From Prevotella sp. (lineage in GTDB: Bacteria > Bacteroidota > Bacteroidia > Bacteroidales > Bacteroidaceae), in the NCBI GenBank assembly GCA_017847725.1, contig JAGAXW010000011.1:1-59996 (forward strand): a stretch of 59,996 bases of DNA. The letters are read 5' to 3'. The position numbers and the translations under genes were made by a program. Positions 51,959 through 59,996 of the stretch are shown here, one piece after another (the first letter of the stretch is position 1; each line of letters begins with the position of its first letter). A model generated the notes under the pieces. That model worked only from the letters and a program-made list of their open reading frames with translations, ran no database searches and was not told where the DNA came from.

Positions 51959-54241
51959 ATGAAGAAATACCTATTCACGCTGGCCACAGCCCTCCTGTCG
52001 CTCGTAGCCATTGCGCAAGACCAAGTGCCCTCATTCCCCGGCGCCGAAGGCCACGGCCGTTACGTTACGGGCGGAAAAGGCAAGACGGTGGTTCACGTTA
52101 CCAATCTAAACGATAAAGGCGCTGGCTCGCTGCGCGAAGCCGTCGGCACCGCCAACCGCATCGTCGTCTTCGACGTGGCAGGCGTCATCCCCTTGGCCAG
52201 CGACCTGACATTCAAAGACAACATCACCGTCCTCGGACAGACGGCTCCCGAGCCCGGTATCACCATCCGCTACTACACCGTTCGCCCGGGTGCCAACAAT
52301 GTCATCCGCTTCGTGCGCTTCCGTCGCGGTGAGGAGAAAGACAAGAACGACGGTGCCGATGCCACTTGGCAGCGCCAGAAGACGGGCATCATCCTCGACC
52401 ACTGCTCCTTCTCGTGGAGCATCGACGAGGTGGCCTCATTCTACGACAACAACAACTTCACCATGCAGTGGTGCACGGTGGGCGAGAGTCTGGTGGATGC
52501 AGGCCACGGCAAGGGAGCCCACGGCTATGGCGGCATCTGGGGCGGCAAGCTGGCCTCCTTCCACCACAACATGATACTGCACGTAGCCAACCGCTCGCCA
52601 CGCTTCTGCGGCGCCCGCTACGACTGGACCGGCTATACCAGCAACAAGCTCTACAGCCAGTACAACTGGGCCAACGCCGTACAGGCTGAGAATGTCGATT
52701 TCCGCAACTGCGTGATTTACAACGCCAACGGCTGCTACGGCGGTCCTGGCGGCGGTCAAATCAACATGGTGGGCAACTACTACAAGAGCGGTCCTGCCGC
52801 CACTGTATCCCGTCTGACCACAGCCAGCTATGCCGACAGCGGCAACTCTGCCGACAACAGCAAATACTGGACCATGAACAGCCGCTACTATCTCGACGGC
52901 AACATGATTGACGGCAATGCTGCCGGCTGGGAGAAGATGAGCTACGACAGCAGCACGCCCACCAGCGGCGGCGAACGCTATACTTACGACGAGAACCACT
53001 ACTACGGTGCCGACAGCTACACCAAGGTGAACGGCAAGGACGCCCTGCCCATCCGCCTCGACGAGCCCGCTCCCGTAGGCGAGGTCACCACCCACAGCGC
53101 AGCAACGGCCTTCGAGAAGATTCAGCTCTACTGCGGTGCCTCCCTCTATCGCGACAATGTCGACACACGCTACATGACGGAGGCCAAGGACGGCACTACC
53201 ACCTACACAGGTTCTGTAACTGGCAAGAAGGGCCTCATCGACCGCGTCAGCGACCAGGGCACCTACGAGCTCACTTCCGCCTCGCGCCCCTCGGGCTTCG
53301 ACACGGACGGTGACGGCATACCCGACGCATGGGAGACGGCCAACGGACTGAACCCCAACAGCGCCAGCGACGGACAGACCTACACCATCGACCCCAAGAA
53401 ATACTATACCAACTTCGAGGTCTATGCCAACTCGCTCGTGCAGCACATCATGCTCGCAGAGAACAATGACGCCGAGAGCGCCGTCAAGGACTACTATCCA
53501 GCCTACAAGAAGGAAGACGGCACCGTGGTGCCCGCCATCAACGACGGCACAGGTACTAACGGCACCATCAAGTGGGTGTATGACGCAGCCACGGCAGCCA
53601 TCAGCCAGCCTGCCACCGTCGACGACGACATCGCATCACAAGTCAGCACATCTGTATCTGCAGGCGCGCATATCAGCTACAAGTCAAAGGGTACCGTCAG
53701 CGGAGTAACGGTCACTTACCTTGGCACCAATACGCAAGACGCGACGGCCAGCGACGACAACGCCGTCAAGTTCACCGTTACCCCTGCCAGCGGCTATACT
53801 TTCGAGCCCACCGGCGTCTCGTTCGTATCTAACAGTACCGTCAGCGGAACTAACGGTTGCCTGTCGGCCTACTGGCTGTCTGGCGACGGCACGACGACAG
53901 AGGTCTGCGGTGAAACAAAGTCGAATTATGGCTCAACTCTGACGGAAATATCCAAGAACTTCAGCGCCAATGCGTCAGCAAATCCCTCTTCACTCGTCAT
54001 CAACCTCTACAAAGTGCCGACCAGCAAGGTTATCAGCCTCGCGCAGATTGTCATCAACGGCATCGTGAAGTCGACAACAGGCATCGAGACGCTGACTGGC
54101 GAGAACGCTGCCACGCTCGTCGCCACCGAATACTACTCGCTGCAGGGAGCACGCGTCAGCCAGCCGCAGCGTGGCATCTGCATCGAGGTGAAACGATTCA
54201 GCGACGGCACCAAGCAGAGCCGAAAGGTTATCATCAAGTAG
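51959..54241 (+). CDS. Secreted PL1 pectate lyase with C-terminal modules
   Basis: 760 residues. The signal peptide (about 1-20, MKKYLFTLATALLSLVAIAQ) leads into a PL1 parallel beta-helix (about 23-380): FPGAEGHGRYVTGGKGG-like start, LNDKGAGSLREAV, NITVLGQTAPEPGI, IILDHCSFSWSIDEVASFY and HHNMILHVANRSPRFCG, all typical of Bacteroidetes pectate lyases. DTDGDGIPDAWE (about 448-459) is a calcium-binding thrombospondin-3-like loop. Residues about 530-700 form beta-rich modules of unknown type. The tail YYSLQGARVSQPQRGI...RKVIIK belongs to the shared C-terminal pattern. It would cleave de-esterified homogalacturonan by beta-elimination outside the cell or in the periplasm. Confidence 0.9.
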   Translation: MKKYLFTLATALLSLVAIAQDQVPSFPGAEGHGRYVTGGKGKTVVHVTNLNDKGAGSLREAVGTANRIVVFDVAGVIPLASDLTFKDNITVLGQTAPEPGITIRYYTVRPGANNVIRFVRFRRGEEKDKNDGADATWQRQKTGIILDHCSFSWSIDEVASFYDNNNFTMQWCTVGESLVDAGHGKGAHGYGGIWGGKLASFHHNMILHVANRSPRFCGARYDWTGYTSNKLYSQYNWANAVQAENVDFRNCVIYNANGCYGGPGGGQINMVGNYYKSGPAATVSRLTTASYADSGNSADNSKYWTMNSRYYLDGNMIDGNAAGWEKMSYDSSTPTSGGERYTYDENHYYGADSYTKVNGKDALPIRLDEPAPVGEVTTHSAATAFEKIQLYCGASLYRDNVDTRYMTEAKDGTTTYTGSVTGKKGLIDRVSDQGTYELTSASRPSGFDTDGDGIPDAWETANGLNPNSASDGQTYTIDPKKYYTNFEVYANSLVQHIMLAENNDAESAVKDYYPAYKKEDGTVVPAINDGTGTNGTIKWVYDAATAAISQPATVDDDIASQVSTSVSAGAHISYKSKGTVSGVTVTYLGTNTQDATASDDNAVKFTVTPASGYTFEPTGVSFVSNSTVSGTNGCLSAYWLSGDGTTTEVCGETKSNYGSTLTEISKNFSANASANPSSLVINLYKVPTSKVISLAQIVINGIVKSTTGIETLTGENAATLVATEYYSLQGARVSQPQRGICIEVKRFSDGTKQSRKVIIK

Positions 54242-54267
54242 ATTTTACGAAGAAATCACAGTTTCAC

Positions 54268-54310
54268 TTTCACGCCTATCTCTCTCACGTTTAGAGAGAT
54301 AGGCGTGAAA
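54268..54310. repeat. 18-bp perfect hairpin behind the pectate lyase gene
   Basis: An 18-base arm (54268-54285) and its exact reverse complement (54293-54310) enclose CACGTTT. It starts 26 bp after the stop. There is no T-run on the right; instead TATATTTG, a -7-like box, follows at 54312-54319. A third copy of TTTCACGCCTATC stands at 54465-54477. Confidence 0.75.
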
Positions 54311-54360
54311 CTATATTTGTACCCATCGACGTCCTTAAGAAGTCCAGGGCCAGTGTATCG

Positions 54361-54432
54361 GCATCGTGCGACGGCCGTGGAAAATATGTGCGACGGCCGT
54401 GAAATATATGTGCGACGGCCGTCGCACGATGC
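54361..54432. repeat. 22-bp tandem repeat inside an 18-bp inverted repeat
   Basis: GTGCGACGGCCGT occurs at 54366, 54388 and 54410, with a 22-bp period and AT-rich filler between. The outer 18 bp (54361-54378 and 54415-54432) are exact inverses. No coding frame of interest crosses it. Confidence 0.8.
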
Positions 54433-54589
54433 ATCGCAGCCTATGATAGTCGGTAAAAACATGGTTTCACGCCTATCATTCTGTGTATCAAGGAGATAAC
54501 GGCGCGCGTGAAACACAAAAAGAACACTGAATACGCTCTATATAGTTTCGCAAACGATTACGTGACTTTTCAGTAAAAAAAATGCACGT

Positions 54590-54623
54590 CAAACGTTTGT
54601 TTAAACATTATTTTGTACCTTTG
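54590..54623 (+). promoter_or_regulatory. Operator-like palindromes and -7 box before the second methylesterase
   Basis: CAAACGTTTG (54590-54599) is a perfect palindrome that shares AAACGTTT with 51862, and GTTTAAAC (54599-54606) touches it. The -7 box TACCTTTG lies at 54616-54623, giving a leader of about 60 bases. A protein bound at the palindromes would cover the -33 region. Confidence 0.5.
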
Positions 54624-54690
54624 TACCACCTTATTACTAAAACAAGCAAAATAGAATTCAATAACATAATTTACTAACAAACTAACATTT

Positions 54691-57600
54691 ATGACCAAAC
54701 AGTATTTTAAGACATTTTGTCTGCTGTTCCTGGCTATGCTCGGAATGGCACAGACTGCTGCGGCCGAAACCGTCACTGCGGAGTGGAGTTGGCAGAACAA
54801 CCTGCCTGCTGGTATCCGTACCATGGGCAACATTGAAGGGACTACAGGCAATGTTGCTTCTACGGTTGATGGTATCAATCTTTACGTTGATGCCACCAAC
54901 GGAAAGTTTTGGCCTAACGGTAACAACATTGGTTTCAACGATGGAACCATCCTGCATGTTCCTGTTGTCTCAACGAAAGACGTGGTAACCGTCTACGGCT
55001 ACACCAACCTTTCTAACTACAACTTCAATGGCGGTGAGACGCTCCAGAACGAGAACAGCTACACGGCCACCTCATTCGATGTCAACCGTGGCTATGTAGA
55101 AGTCATCTCCAAGGGCGGCTACCTATTCGGTCTGAAGGTCGTACAGGACAAGACGGCTGCCGAGACGGCATTCAAGAACATTGTTGTCAACCTTATCGAC
55201 AACACCCTGATGACAAGTGATGTAACCAGCAAGACAGCTTTCGGTATCAACGTAGCTGCTGATGGTACGCTCACTGTGGTAGAAGCTAATGCCACCAACG
55301 CCAACATTTCGTTCACTGCATCTAACTATAACGGCTATCAACACGGTTGGACTAACCTGGTTGCTACCGTGAAGGTTGACGGCCCAGTCAAGGTTACTCT
55401 CGGCGGTTGCAATTTTGGAAGTCATGACGCTACTATCACAGATGCAGCAAGCAACAAGACCGAATTTACAGTTGCTGCAACATGCTGGGACAGCAATAAG
55501 CCGACAGAAAACGTTGGTTACGCCTATTACAAAGGAACCGACGCAACCACGCTGACCATCAAATGCGCAAGCTGGACTCCTTATATCGCCATCGAGGCCG
55601 CTAACCCCGCCGACCTCAAGGACGAAGCCACCGTATCGTTCGCCTTAGGCGATGCCGCTGGTATGGTTCCTACCCCTATCAAGGACGAGGTGGGCAAGGA
55701 GATTACGCTACCTAAGAACTACACCATGTACGTGGAGGGCAAGACCCTGACCGGCTGGAGCGACGGCAACGACACCTATGCGCCGGGCGCCGCCTACACC
55801 GTTCCCGCCGCCGACATCACGCTGCAGCCCGTCTTCACCGCCAACACGGTGGCGCTGGGAGACCGCACGGAGGAAGTCACAGTGACCTTCCCTCTGGACG
55901 GCAATAATGGTCACCAGAAATATAACCAAAACGATGGTTTCATTGTCACGCAGGTTACCATAGGTACCGCTACTATTGACGTCAAAGCCGACATTACTGG
56001 CACCATACAAACCAACAATAACGGCTGGCACCAGGTGAAGAATAATTTTGCCATCACCGTACCGTCAGCCAAAGGAGCCACCGTGGCTATCAACACCTAT
56101 GGTGACCCAACGGGAAAGATTACCTTCGGCGACGGAGCATCAGCAACAACGACCGGAGGTTCGGGCAACTATACTATCACCTCCACCATCCTCGACGCTG
56201 CCGAAACACTGGTCATCAAGCAGGACGGCGCTGAATACTGGCGTAACATCGTTATCACTCTGCCCGTGGTGCAAAGCAGTGCCAAGACGTATACCAACGA
56301 GGCCGCCAAGGTGGTTTGGGCATTCTCAGACCCCAGCGATATTTCGAAAAACGAAGCAACTCCTGAAGGAGTATTCTCCACCATTGCAACCAATATCGGC
56401 AACCTGAGCATTGGCAAGGCTGATGGAACTAACAAGACAGGTACCAGCAAAACACTGAGTGGCGTTACTTTCGTTCAGCTCTGGAACCTAAGCGGAGCTG
56501 CAACCGACAAGATAGAATGGAGCGTTAAGCCAGCTGCTGGACTGACATTCACTCCGACTAAATTGTCTGCCTACATCGTACGCTTTGGCACTAATGTAGC
56601 CAACGGTGTTACCATCACTGCTAAGAAAGCCGACGGCACGGAAATCAACTTAGGCAATTTTACTGCACTGCGCAACAGCGAGACTTACGAGACTGACAAT
56701 AAAAAAGATGAGCCAAACATCACCAACAAGTTTGAAATAGAACTAACTCCTGCTCAGCAAGAGGCACTTTCTTCTACAGAAGGCTTCTTTATGTATGGTA
56801 CCATTGGCGTTGGTTCTGGTAAGTCTGCCGGCTATGCCGATGTCACCATCGAGGGTCTTATCAACGGCACCGCCGCCGATGTTGCCAAGTACACGCTCGA
56901 CATCGCTGCATCGCCTGCTGAGGGCGGTAGTGTGACAAAGTACCCCAACAGCGACGAATACGAGGAGGGCAGCACCATCAAGGTGACGGCCACAGAGAAC
57001 TTCGGCTATGACTTCGTGAACTGGACCAACGAGGCCGGCACGGAGGTGTCTACAGAACCCGTCTACCAGTTCGACATCACACAGAACGAGAAGCTGACCG
57101 CCAACTTCAAGGCCGTCAACACTTACGAGCTGAAGCTGACCGTCGACGGCACCAACGACTATATGGTGACCGTCAGCCCTGCAGGCACAGAGGTAGAGGG
57201 CAAGCAGATGTACGAGGAGGGCACAGCCGTCCAGCTGACTGCCAACCAGTATGAGGGCCTCGTAACCTTCACCAACTGGAGCGACGGCACCACCGACGCC
57301 AGCAAGCTCATCACGATGAACGACAACGTCACGCTGACCGCCAACTATAGCGAGACCGACATCATCGCCGGCTGGGACTTCTACACAGCAGGCAACAACG
57401 GCCGTAAAGCCGACTTCGCCGCTGCCGACAACGAGGCCGACGCACTGAGCCTCGTCAAGACCGACGACGGCACCACCAGCGGCTGGCTCGACAAGTCGAC
57501 CCTGGCCGCCGGCGGCTATGAGGGACTCAAGGGCGCCGCCGTCAACTGGCGCACGGGCAGCAGCAACGGCGACGTGGGCCACTACCACTGGCAGACCAAG

Positions 57601-59664
57601 GTGAACGCCGAGGCCTTCACCAACATCAAGGTACAGTTCCAGATGGTATTCAACTTTAATGCCTATACCATCTATGACGTGGAGTATTCGACCGACGGAA
57701 CTACATGGACCAAGGTTGGCAGCACCTCAACGATGGCGCGCCGCCAGATAGAAAACTTCAGTGTAACCCTGCCAGAAGCCTGCAACAACCAGAAAGACCT
57801 CTACATCCGCATGATTGCAGACAAGAACTCTACTGTTGATAATGGTGCCCCATCACCTAACGACGGTAACGCACTGGGTATGTTCTTCATCACCGGCACG
57901 CCGAAACTCGTCGACGACCCTGTGGCTCCCGCCCTGTTGTCCAGCGTTCCTGAGAATGGCGCCACAGGCGCTTCTGCTACTGGCAAGATTGTGCTCAACT
58001 TCGACAAGAAGGTACAGGTAGTAGAGGGCACCAAGGCTACCCTCGGCTCGATGGAGCTGACTCCTGCCGTCAGCGGCAAGGTCATCACCTTCAGCTACAA
58101 GGGTCTGGAGTATGCCACCGAGTACACCTTCACCCTGCCCGCCAACACCGTCAAGAACCTGACGGGCGCCACGCTGACCGATGCCATCACCATTAACTTC
58201 ACCACGATGGTACGTCCCAGCGTCACCAAGGCACTCTACGACCAGGTGGTCAGCACCACCGATGAACTGGTGGCTGCCCTCCAGGCAGCCCAGTCGCGTG
58301 CCGACAAGAACGTGCGCTACCGCATCTTCCTGAAGAAGGGCACCTACACACTGCCGCAAGGCACCGCCGACAAGACGTACACCGTCGAGCTGAAAAACGG
58401 AACCAAGACAACATTCACTAAGAAAGACCCCATCACCTGTTTCAACGCGCAGAACGTATCCATCATCGGTGAGGACCGCGATGCCACCATCATCACCAAC
58501 ACCATTCCTGCCGAAGACACCTTCGAGGGCAAATACGGCACTGCCAGCATCTATGAAGGCATCGGCAACAGCGACGTGTTCCAGCTCAGCGGCAGCGACA
58601 GCTATTGGCAGGACCTGACCGTGTCGACCGGCATGGAAGATGCACGCGGCCGCGACATCGCCATCGAGGACAAGGGCACCAGAACCATTTGGAAGAACAC
58701 CAAGCTGCACGGCTATCAGGACACGTGGGTAGGCCAGAACGACTATGGTCTGTTCTACTTCGAGGACGGCATCATCCGCGGCCGCACCGACTACATCTGC
58801 GGTAAGGGCGACGCCTACTACAACCGCGTAGAGTTCCAGCAGATTGCCGGCGGCTACTGCGCCGTACCCTCCAGACCGGCCAGCGTCGGCTGGGTCATGA
58901 AGGACTGCGTCATCAACGGCGACGGAGAAGGTGTTGACGGCAACTACACCCTCGGTCGTCCCTGGGGCAGCGGCACACCTGTGGCCCTCTGGATTGACAC
59001 CCGCATGAACGTCGTGCCCTCAGCCATCGGCTGGAACGAGATGAGCGGCGGCTATCCCAAGCGCTTTGCCGAATACAACTCGACCACCAAGACGGGTAGC
59101 GTCATCGACCTGAGCACACGTAAGAATACGTTCGACGCCTACGACGAGCGAAAAGAAGTCATCGTCGATGGTCAGAAGACCTATGAGTACACCAACCGCC
59201 GCAACGAGACCAACAATCCCGAGCTGACTCCTGCCGAGGCTGCCGAATACAGCGACATGTCGAAGATGTTCGGCGAGTGGGAGCCCACCCTGCTGACGGA
59301 GCAGGCCCCCATCCCGCAGAACGTGAGGCAGAACGCCAAAGTCTTGGAATGGGACAACAGCGACTACGCACTGCTGTGGGCCGTCGTGAAGGATGGCAGC
59401 ATCATCGACTTCACCATCACCAACAGCTACGAGATGACTGAGGACGGTACCTACAGCGTACGCGCCGCCAACGAGATGGGCGGTCTGAGCGAGGCCTCTG
59501 CCGAGGTCGCCGCCACCGGTGTCGTCAACGGCATCCAGACCGTTAAGAGCGACAGCGAGGCTCCCGTCATGACCGGCGACATCTACACCCTCCAAGGCAT
59601 ACGCGTCGACAAGGCTCGCAAGGGTCTCTACATCATCGGCGGACGTAAGGTCGTGATCAAGTAA
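54691..59664 (+). CDS. Large secreted pectin methylesterase (CE8) with many modules
   Basis: 1657 residues. Signal peptide (about 1-25, ending AAAE). Residues about 26-730 hold several beta-rich modules that I cannot name. Residues about 737-888 are two tandem bacterial repeats of about 75 residues (ASPAEGGSVTKYP..., YDFVNWTNEAGT and VSPAGTEVEGKQM..., VTFTNWSDGTTD). A further module (about 889-1070) begins IIAGWDFYTAGNNGR. An Ig-like Big_5 domain (about 1075-1172) precedes the pectinesterase domain (about 1174-1500) with GYQDTW near 1341, GRTDYICG near 1364 (catalytic Asp) and LGRPWG near 1420. The tail ends IIGGRKVVIK. It is probably a second esterase with another preference for methylation pattern or rhamnogalacturonan context than the one at 21.9 kb. 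Confidence 0.88.
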   Translation: MTKQYFKTFCLLFLAMLGMAQTAAAETVTAEWSWQNNLPAGIRTMGNIEGTTGNVASTVDGINLYVDATNGKFWPNGNNIGFNDGTILHVPVVSTKDVVTVYGYTNLSNYNFNGGETLQNENSYTATSFDVNRGYVEVISKGGYLFGLKVVQDKTAAETAFKNIVVNLIDNTLMTSDVTSKTAFGINVAADGTLTVVEANATNANISFTASNYNGYQHGWTNLVATVKVDGPVKVTLGGCNFGSHDATITDAASNKTEFTVAATCWDSNKPTENVGYAYYKGTDATTLTIKCASWTPYIAIEAANPADLKDEATVSFALGDAAGMVPTPIKDEVGKEITLPKNYTMYVEGKTLTGWSDGNDTYAPGAAYTVPAADITLQPVFTANTVALGDRTEEVTVTFPLDGNNGHQKYNQNDGFIVTQVTIGTATIDVKADITGTIQTNNNGWHQVKNNFAITVPSAKGATVAINTYGDPTGKITFGDGASATTTGGSGNYTITSTILDAAETLVIKQDGAEYWRNIVITLPVVQSSAKTYTNEAAKVVWAFSDPSDISKNEATPEGVFSTIATNIGNLSIGKADGTNKTGTSKTLSGVTFVQLWNLSGAATDKIEWSVKPAAGLTFTPTKLSAYIVRFGTNVANGVTITAKKADGTEINLGNFTALRNSETYETDNKKDEPNITNKFEIELTPAQQEALSSTEGFFMYGTIGVGSGKSAGYADVTIEGLINGTAADVAKYTLDIAASPAEGGSVTKYPNSDEYEEGSTIKVTATENFGYDFVNWTNEAGTEVSTEPVYQFDITQNEKLTANFKAVNTYELKLTVDGTNDYMVTVSPAGTEVEGKQMYEEGTAVQLTANQYEGLVTFTNWSDGTTDASKLITMNDNVTLTANYSETDIIAGWDFYTAGNNGRKADFAAADNEADALSLVKTDDGTTSGWLDKSTLAAGGYEGLKGAAVNWRTGSSNGDVGHYHWQTKVNAEAFTNIKVQFQMVFNFNAYTIYDVEYSTDGTTWTKVGSTSTMARRQIENFSVTLPEACNNQKDLYIRMIADKNSTVDNGAPSPNDGNALGMFFITGTPKLVDDPVAPALLSSVPENGATGASATGKIVLNFDKKVQVVEGTKATLGSMELTPAVSGKVITFSYKGLEYATEYTFTLPANTVKNLTGATLTDAITINFTTMVRPSVTKALYDQVVSTTDELVAALQAAQSRADKNVRYRIFLKKGTYTLPQGTADKTYTVELKNGTKTTFTKKDPITCFNAQNVSIIGEDRDATIITNTIPAEDTFEGKYGTASIYEGIGNSDVFQLSGSDSYWQDLTVSTGMEDARGRDIAIEDKGTRTIWKNTKLHGYQDTWVGQNDYGLFYFEDGIIRGRTDYICGKGDAYYNRVEFQQIAGGYCAVPSRPASVGWVMKDCVINGDGEGVDGNYTLGRPWGSGTPVALWIDTRMNVVPSAIGWNEMSGGYPKRFAEYNSTTKTGSVIDLSTRKNTFDAYDERKEVIVDGQKTYEYTNRRNETNNPELTPAEAAEYSDMSKMFGEWEPTLLTEQAPIPQNVRQNAKVLEWDNSDYALLWAVVKDGSIIDFTITNSYEMTEDGTYSVRAANEMGGLSEASAEVAATGVVNGIQTVKSDSEAPVMTGDIYTLQGIRVDKARKGLYIIGGRKVVIK

Positions 59665-59683
59665 ACACCCTTTTACCCCATTA

Positions 59684-59721
59684 AAAACAGCGGAAAGTGC
59701 AGTGCTTTCCGCTGTTTTTTT
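59684..59721 (+). terminator. Terminator after the second pectin methylesterase
   Basis: CAGCGGAAAG (59688-59697) pairs with CTTTCCGCTG (59705-59714), followed by seven T. It is a classic intrinsic terminator 20 bp after the stop. Confidence 0.88.
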
Positions 59722-59781
59722 GTTAATTTTTTAATTCTGTAGCACCCCTTCCGACACGCTGTAGGTATTATTCGGACTACT

Positions 59782-59813
59782 ATTGCAGACAAGGCAAAAA
59801 AGAATTAATTTTG
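59782..59813 (+). promoter_or_regulatory. Promoter of the SusC-like gene
   Basis: ATTG (59782-59785), a 20-bp spacer and TAATTTTG (59806-59813). The leader would be about 55 bases long. Confidence 0.5.
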
Positions 59814-59874
59814 TTCCGAATATGCTAACGCAAATCACATTATATTTTTATTAATTTTTAAAAACTACTAATTT

Positions 59875-59996
59875 ATGTCTGTTAATTTTAAGAGTATCTT
59901 TCGAACGGCGCTACTTCTGTGCCTGCTCTTAGTCGTGGGCAATCTGTCTGCACAGACCACTGCTAAGGGTACGGTAACAGACTCCAATGGCGAAGC
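59875..59996 (+). CDS. N-terminus of a SusC-like TonB-dependent receptor (cut by window)
   Basis: 40 codons are visible. MSVNFKSIFRTALLLCLLL starts a signal peptide that ends near LSAQ; TTAKGTVTDSNGE follows, the opening of the carboxypeptidase-regulatory-like plug domain (xxGxVxDxxGE) that precedes the barrel in SusC proteins. It would import pectin oligosaccharides across the outer membrane with a SusD partner beyond the window. With only 40 residues the family is clear, the substrate is not. Confidence 0.82.
   Translation, partial: MSVNFKSIFRTALLLCLLLVVGNLSAQTTAKGTVTDSNGE

Noticed and set aside
54361-54432. Possible CRISPR array
   Set aside because: Repeats are only 13 bp with 9-bp AT-rich gaps that are near-identical; no spacers, leader or cas genes.

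Overview
The window looks like chromosomal DNA of a Prevotella-type member of the Bacteroidales. The evidence is a Bacteroidetes promoter pattern (TTTG, 19-20 bp spacer, TAnnTTTG) upstream of many genes, the trp operon order B-E-G-D-C-F-A, secreted plant-polysaccharide enzymes that share a C-terminal tail of the type NGKKxxxK, a Reg_prop/Y_Y_Y/AraC regulator, and the start of a SusC-like TonB-dependent receptor at the right edge. No species name can be fixed from the sequence alone.

Region 1 (1-9.9 kb, minus strand, visibly AT-richer than the rest) is a defence island. In transcription order it holds a small HTH control protein, a 5-methylcytosine DNA methyltransferase, a protein with two GHKL ATPase domains that ends as a histidine kinase, a receiver-domain protein, a small caspase-like (clan CD) putative protease, a fossil of a second cytosine methyltransferase, a McrB-like AAA+ GTPase, a LlaJI/McrC-like PD-(D/E)xK nuclease, and a Vsr mismatch endonuclease cut by the window edge. 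The kinase/receiver/protease trio sits, with overlapping or almost touching genes, inside a restriction-modification operon; it is the best candidate for an undescribed system. A DNA-binding excisionase-like gene (9.5 kb) borders the island.

Region 2 (10.3-21.7 kb) is housekeeping: a rhamnose mutarotase, tRNA-Val(CAC) with a perfect palindromic terminator, rny, zapA and a coiled-coil partner, rfbA, a sugar kinase/nucleotidyltransferase fusion, an ECF-like sigma factor, rpe, fmt, a ClC channel and a Sua5/YrdC protein. Region 3 (21.9-33.5 kb) is a polysaccharide locus: a modular pectin methylesterase, a secreted multi-module protein, a 47-residue peptide gene, a membrane-spanning AraC regulator that lacks kinase and receiver domains, and a GH3 enzyme. 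Region 4 (33.6-46.9 kb) holds prfC, rfbD, a DUF4924-like gene, a LysE exporter, a ROK glucokinase, a lipoprotein, a thioesterase, and the whole trp operon behind a leader peptide with three consecutive Trp codons and a terminator.

Region 5 (46.9-60 kb) is a pectin cluster: a 1636-residue fusion of GH28, GH105 and a third (alpha/alpha)6-like glycosidase domain, a PL1 pectate lyase, a second large pectin methylesterase and a SusC-like start. Together these would de-esterify homogalacturonan, cut it by lysis and hydrolysis, remove unsaturated ends and import oligomers. Two further patterns stand out: a roughly 38-bp palindromic element inserted in frame in both trpE and the GH28 fusion gene, always in the same reading frame, and a repeat-rich 450-bp spacer at 54.2-54.7 kb.
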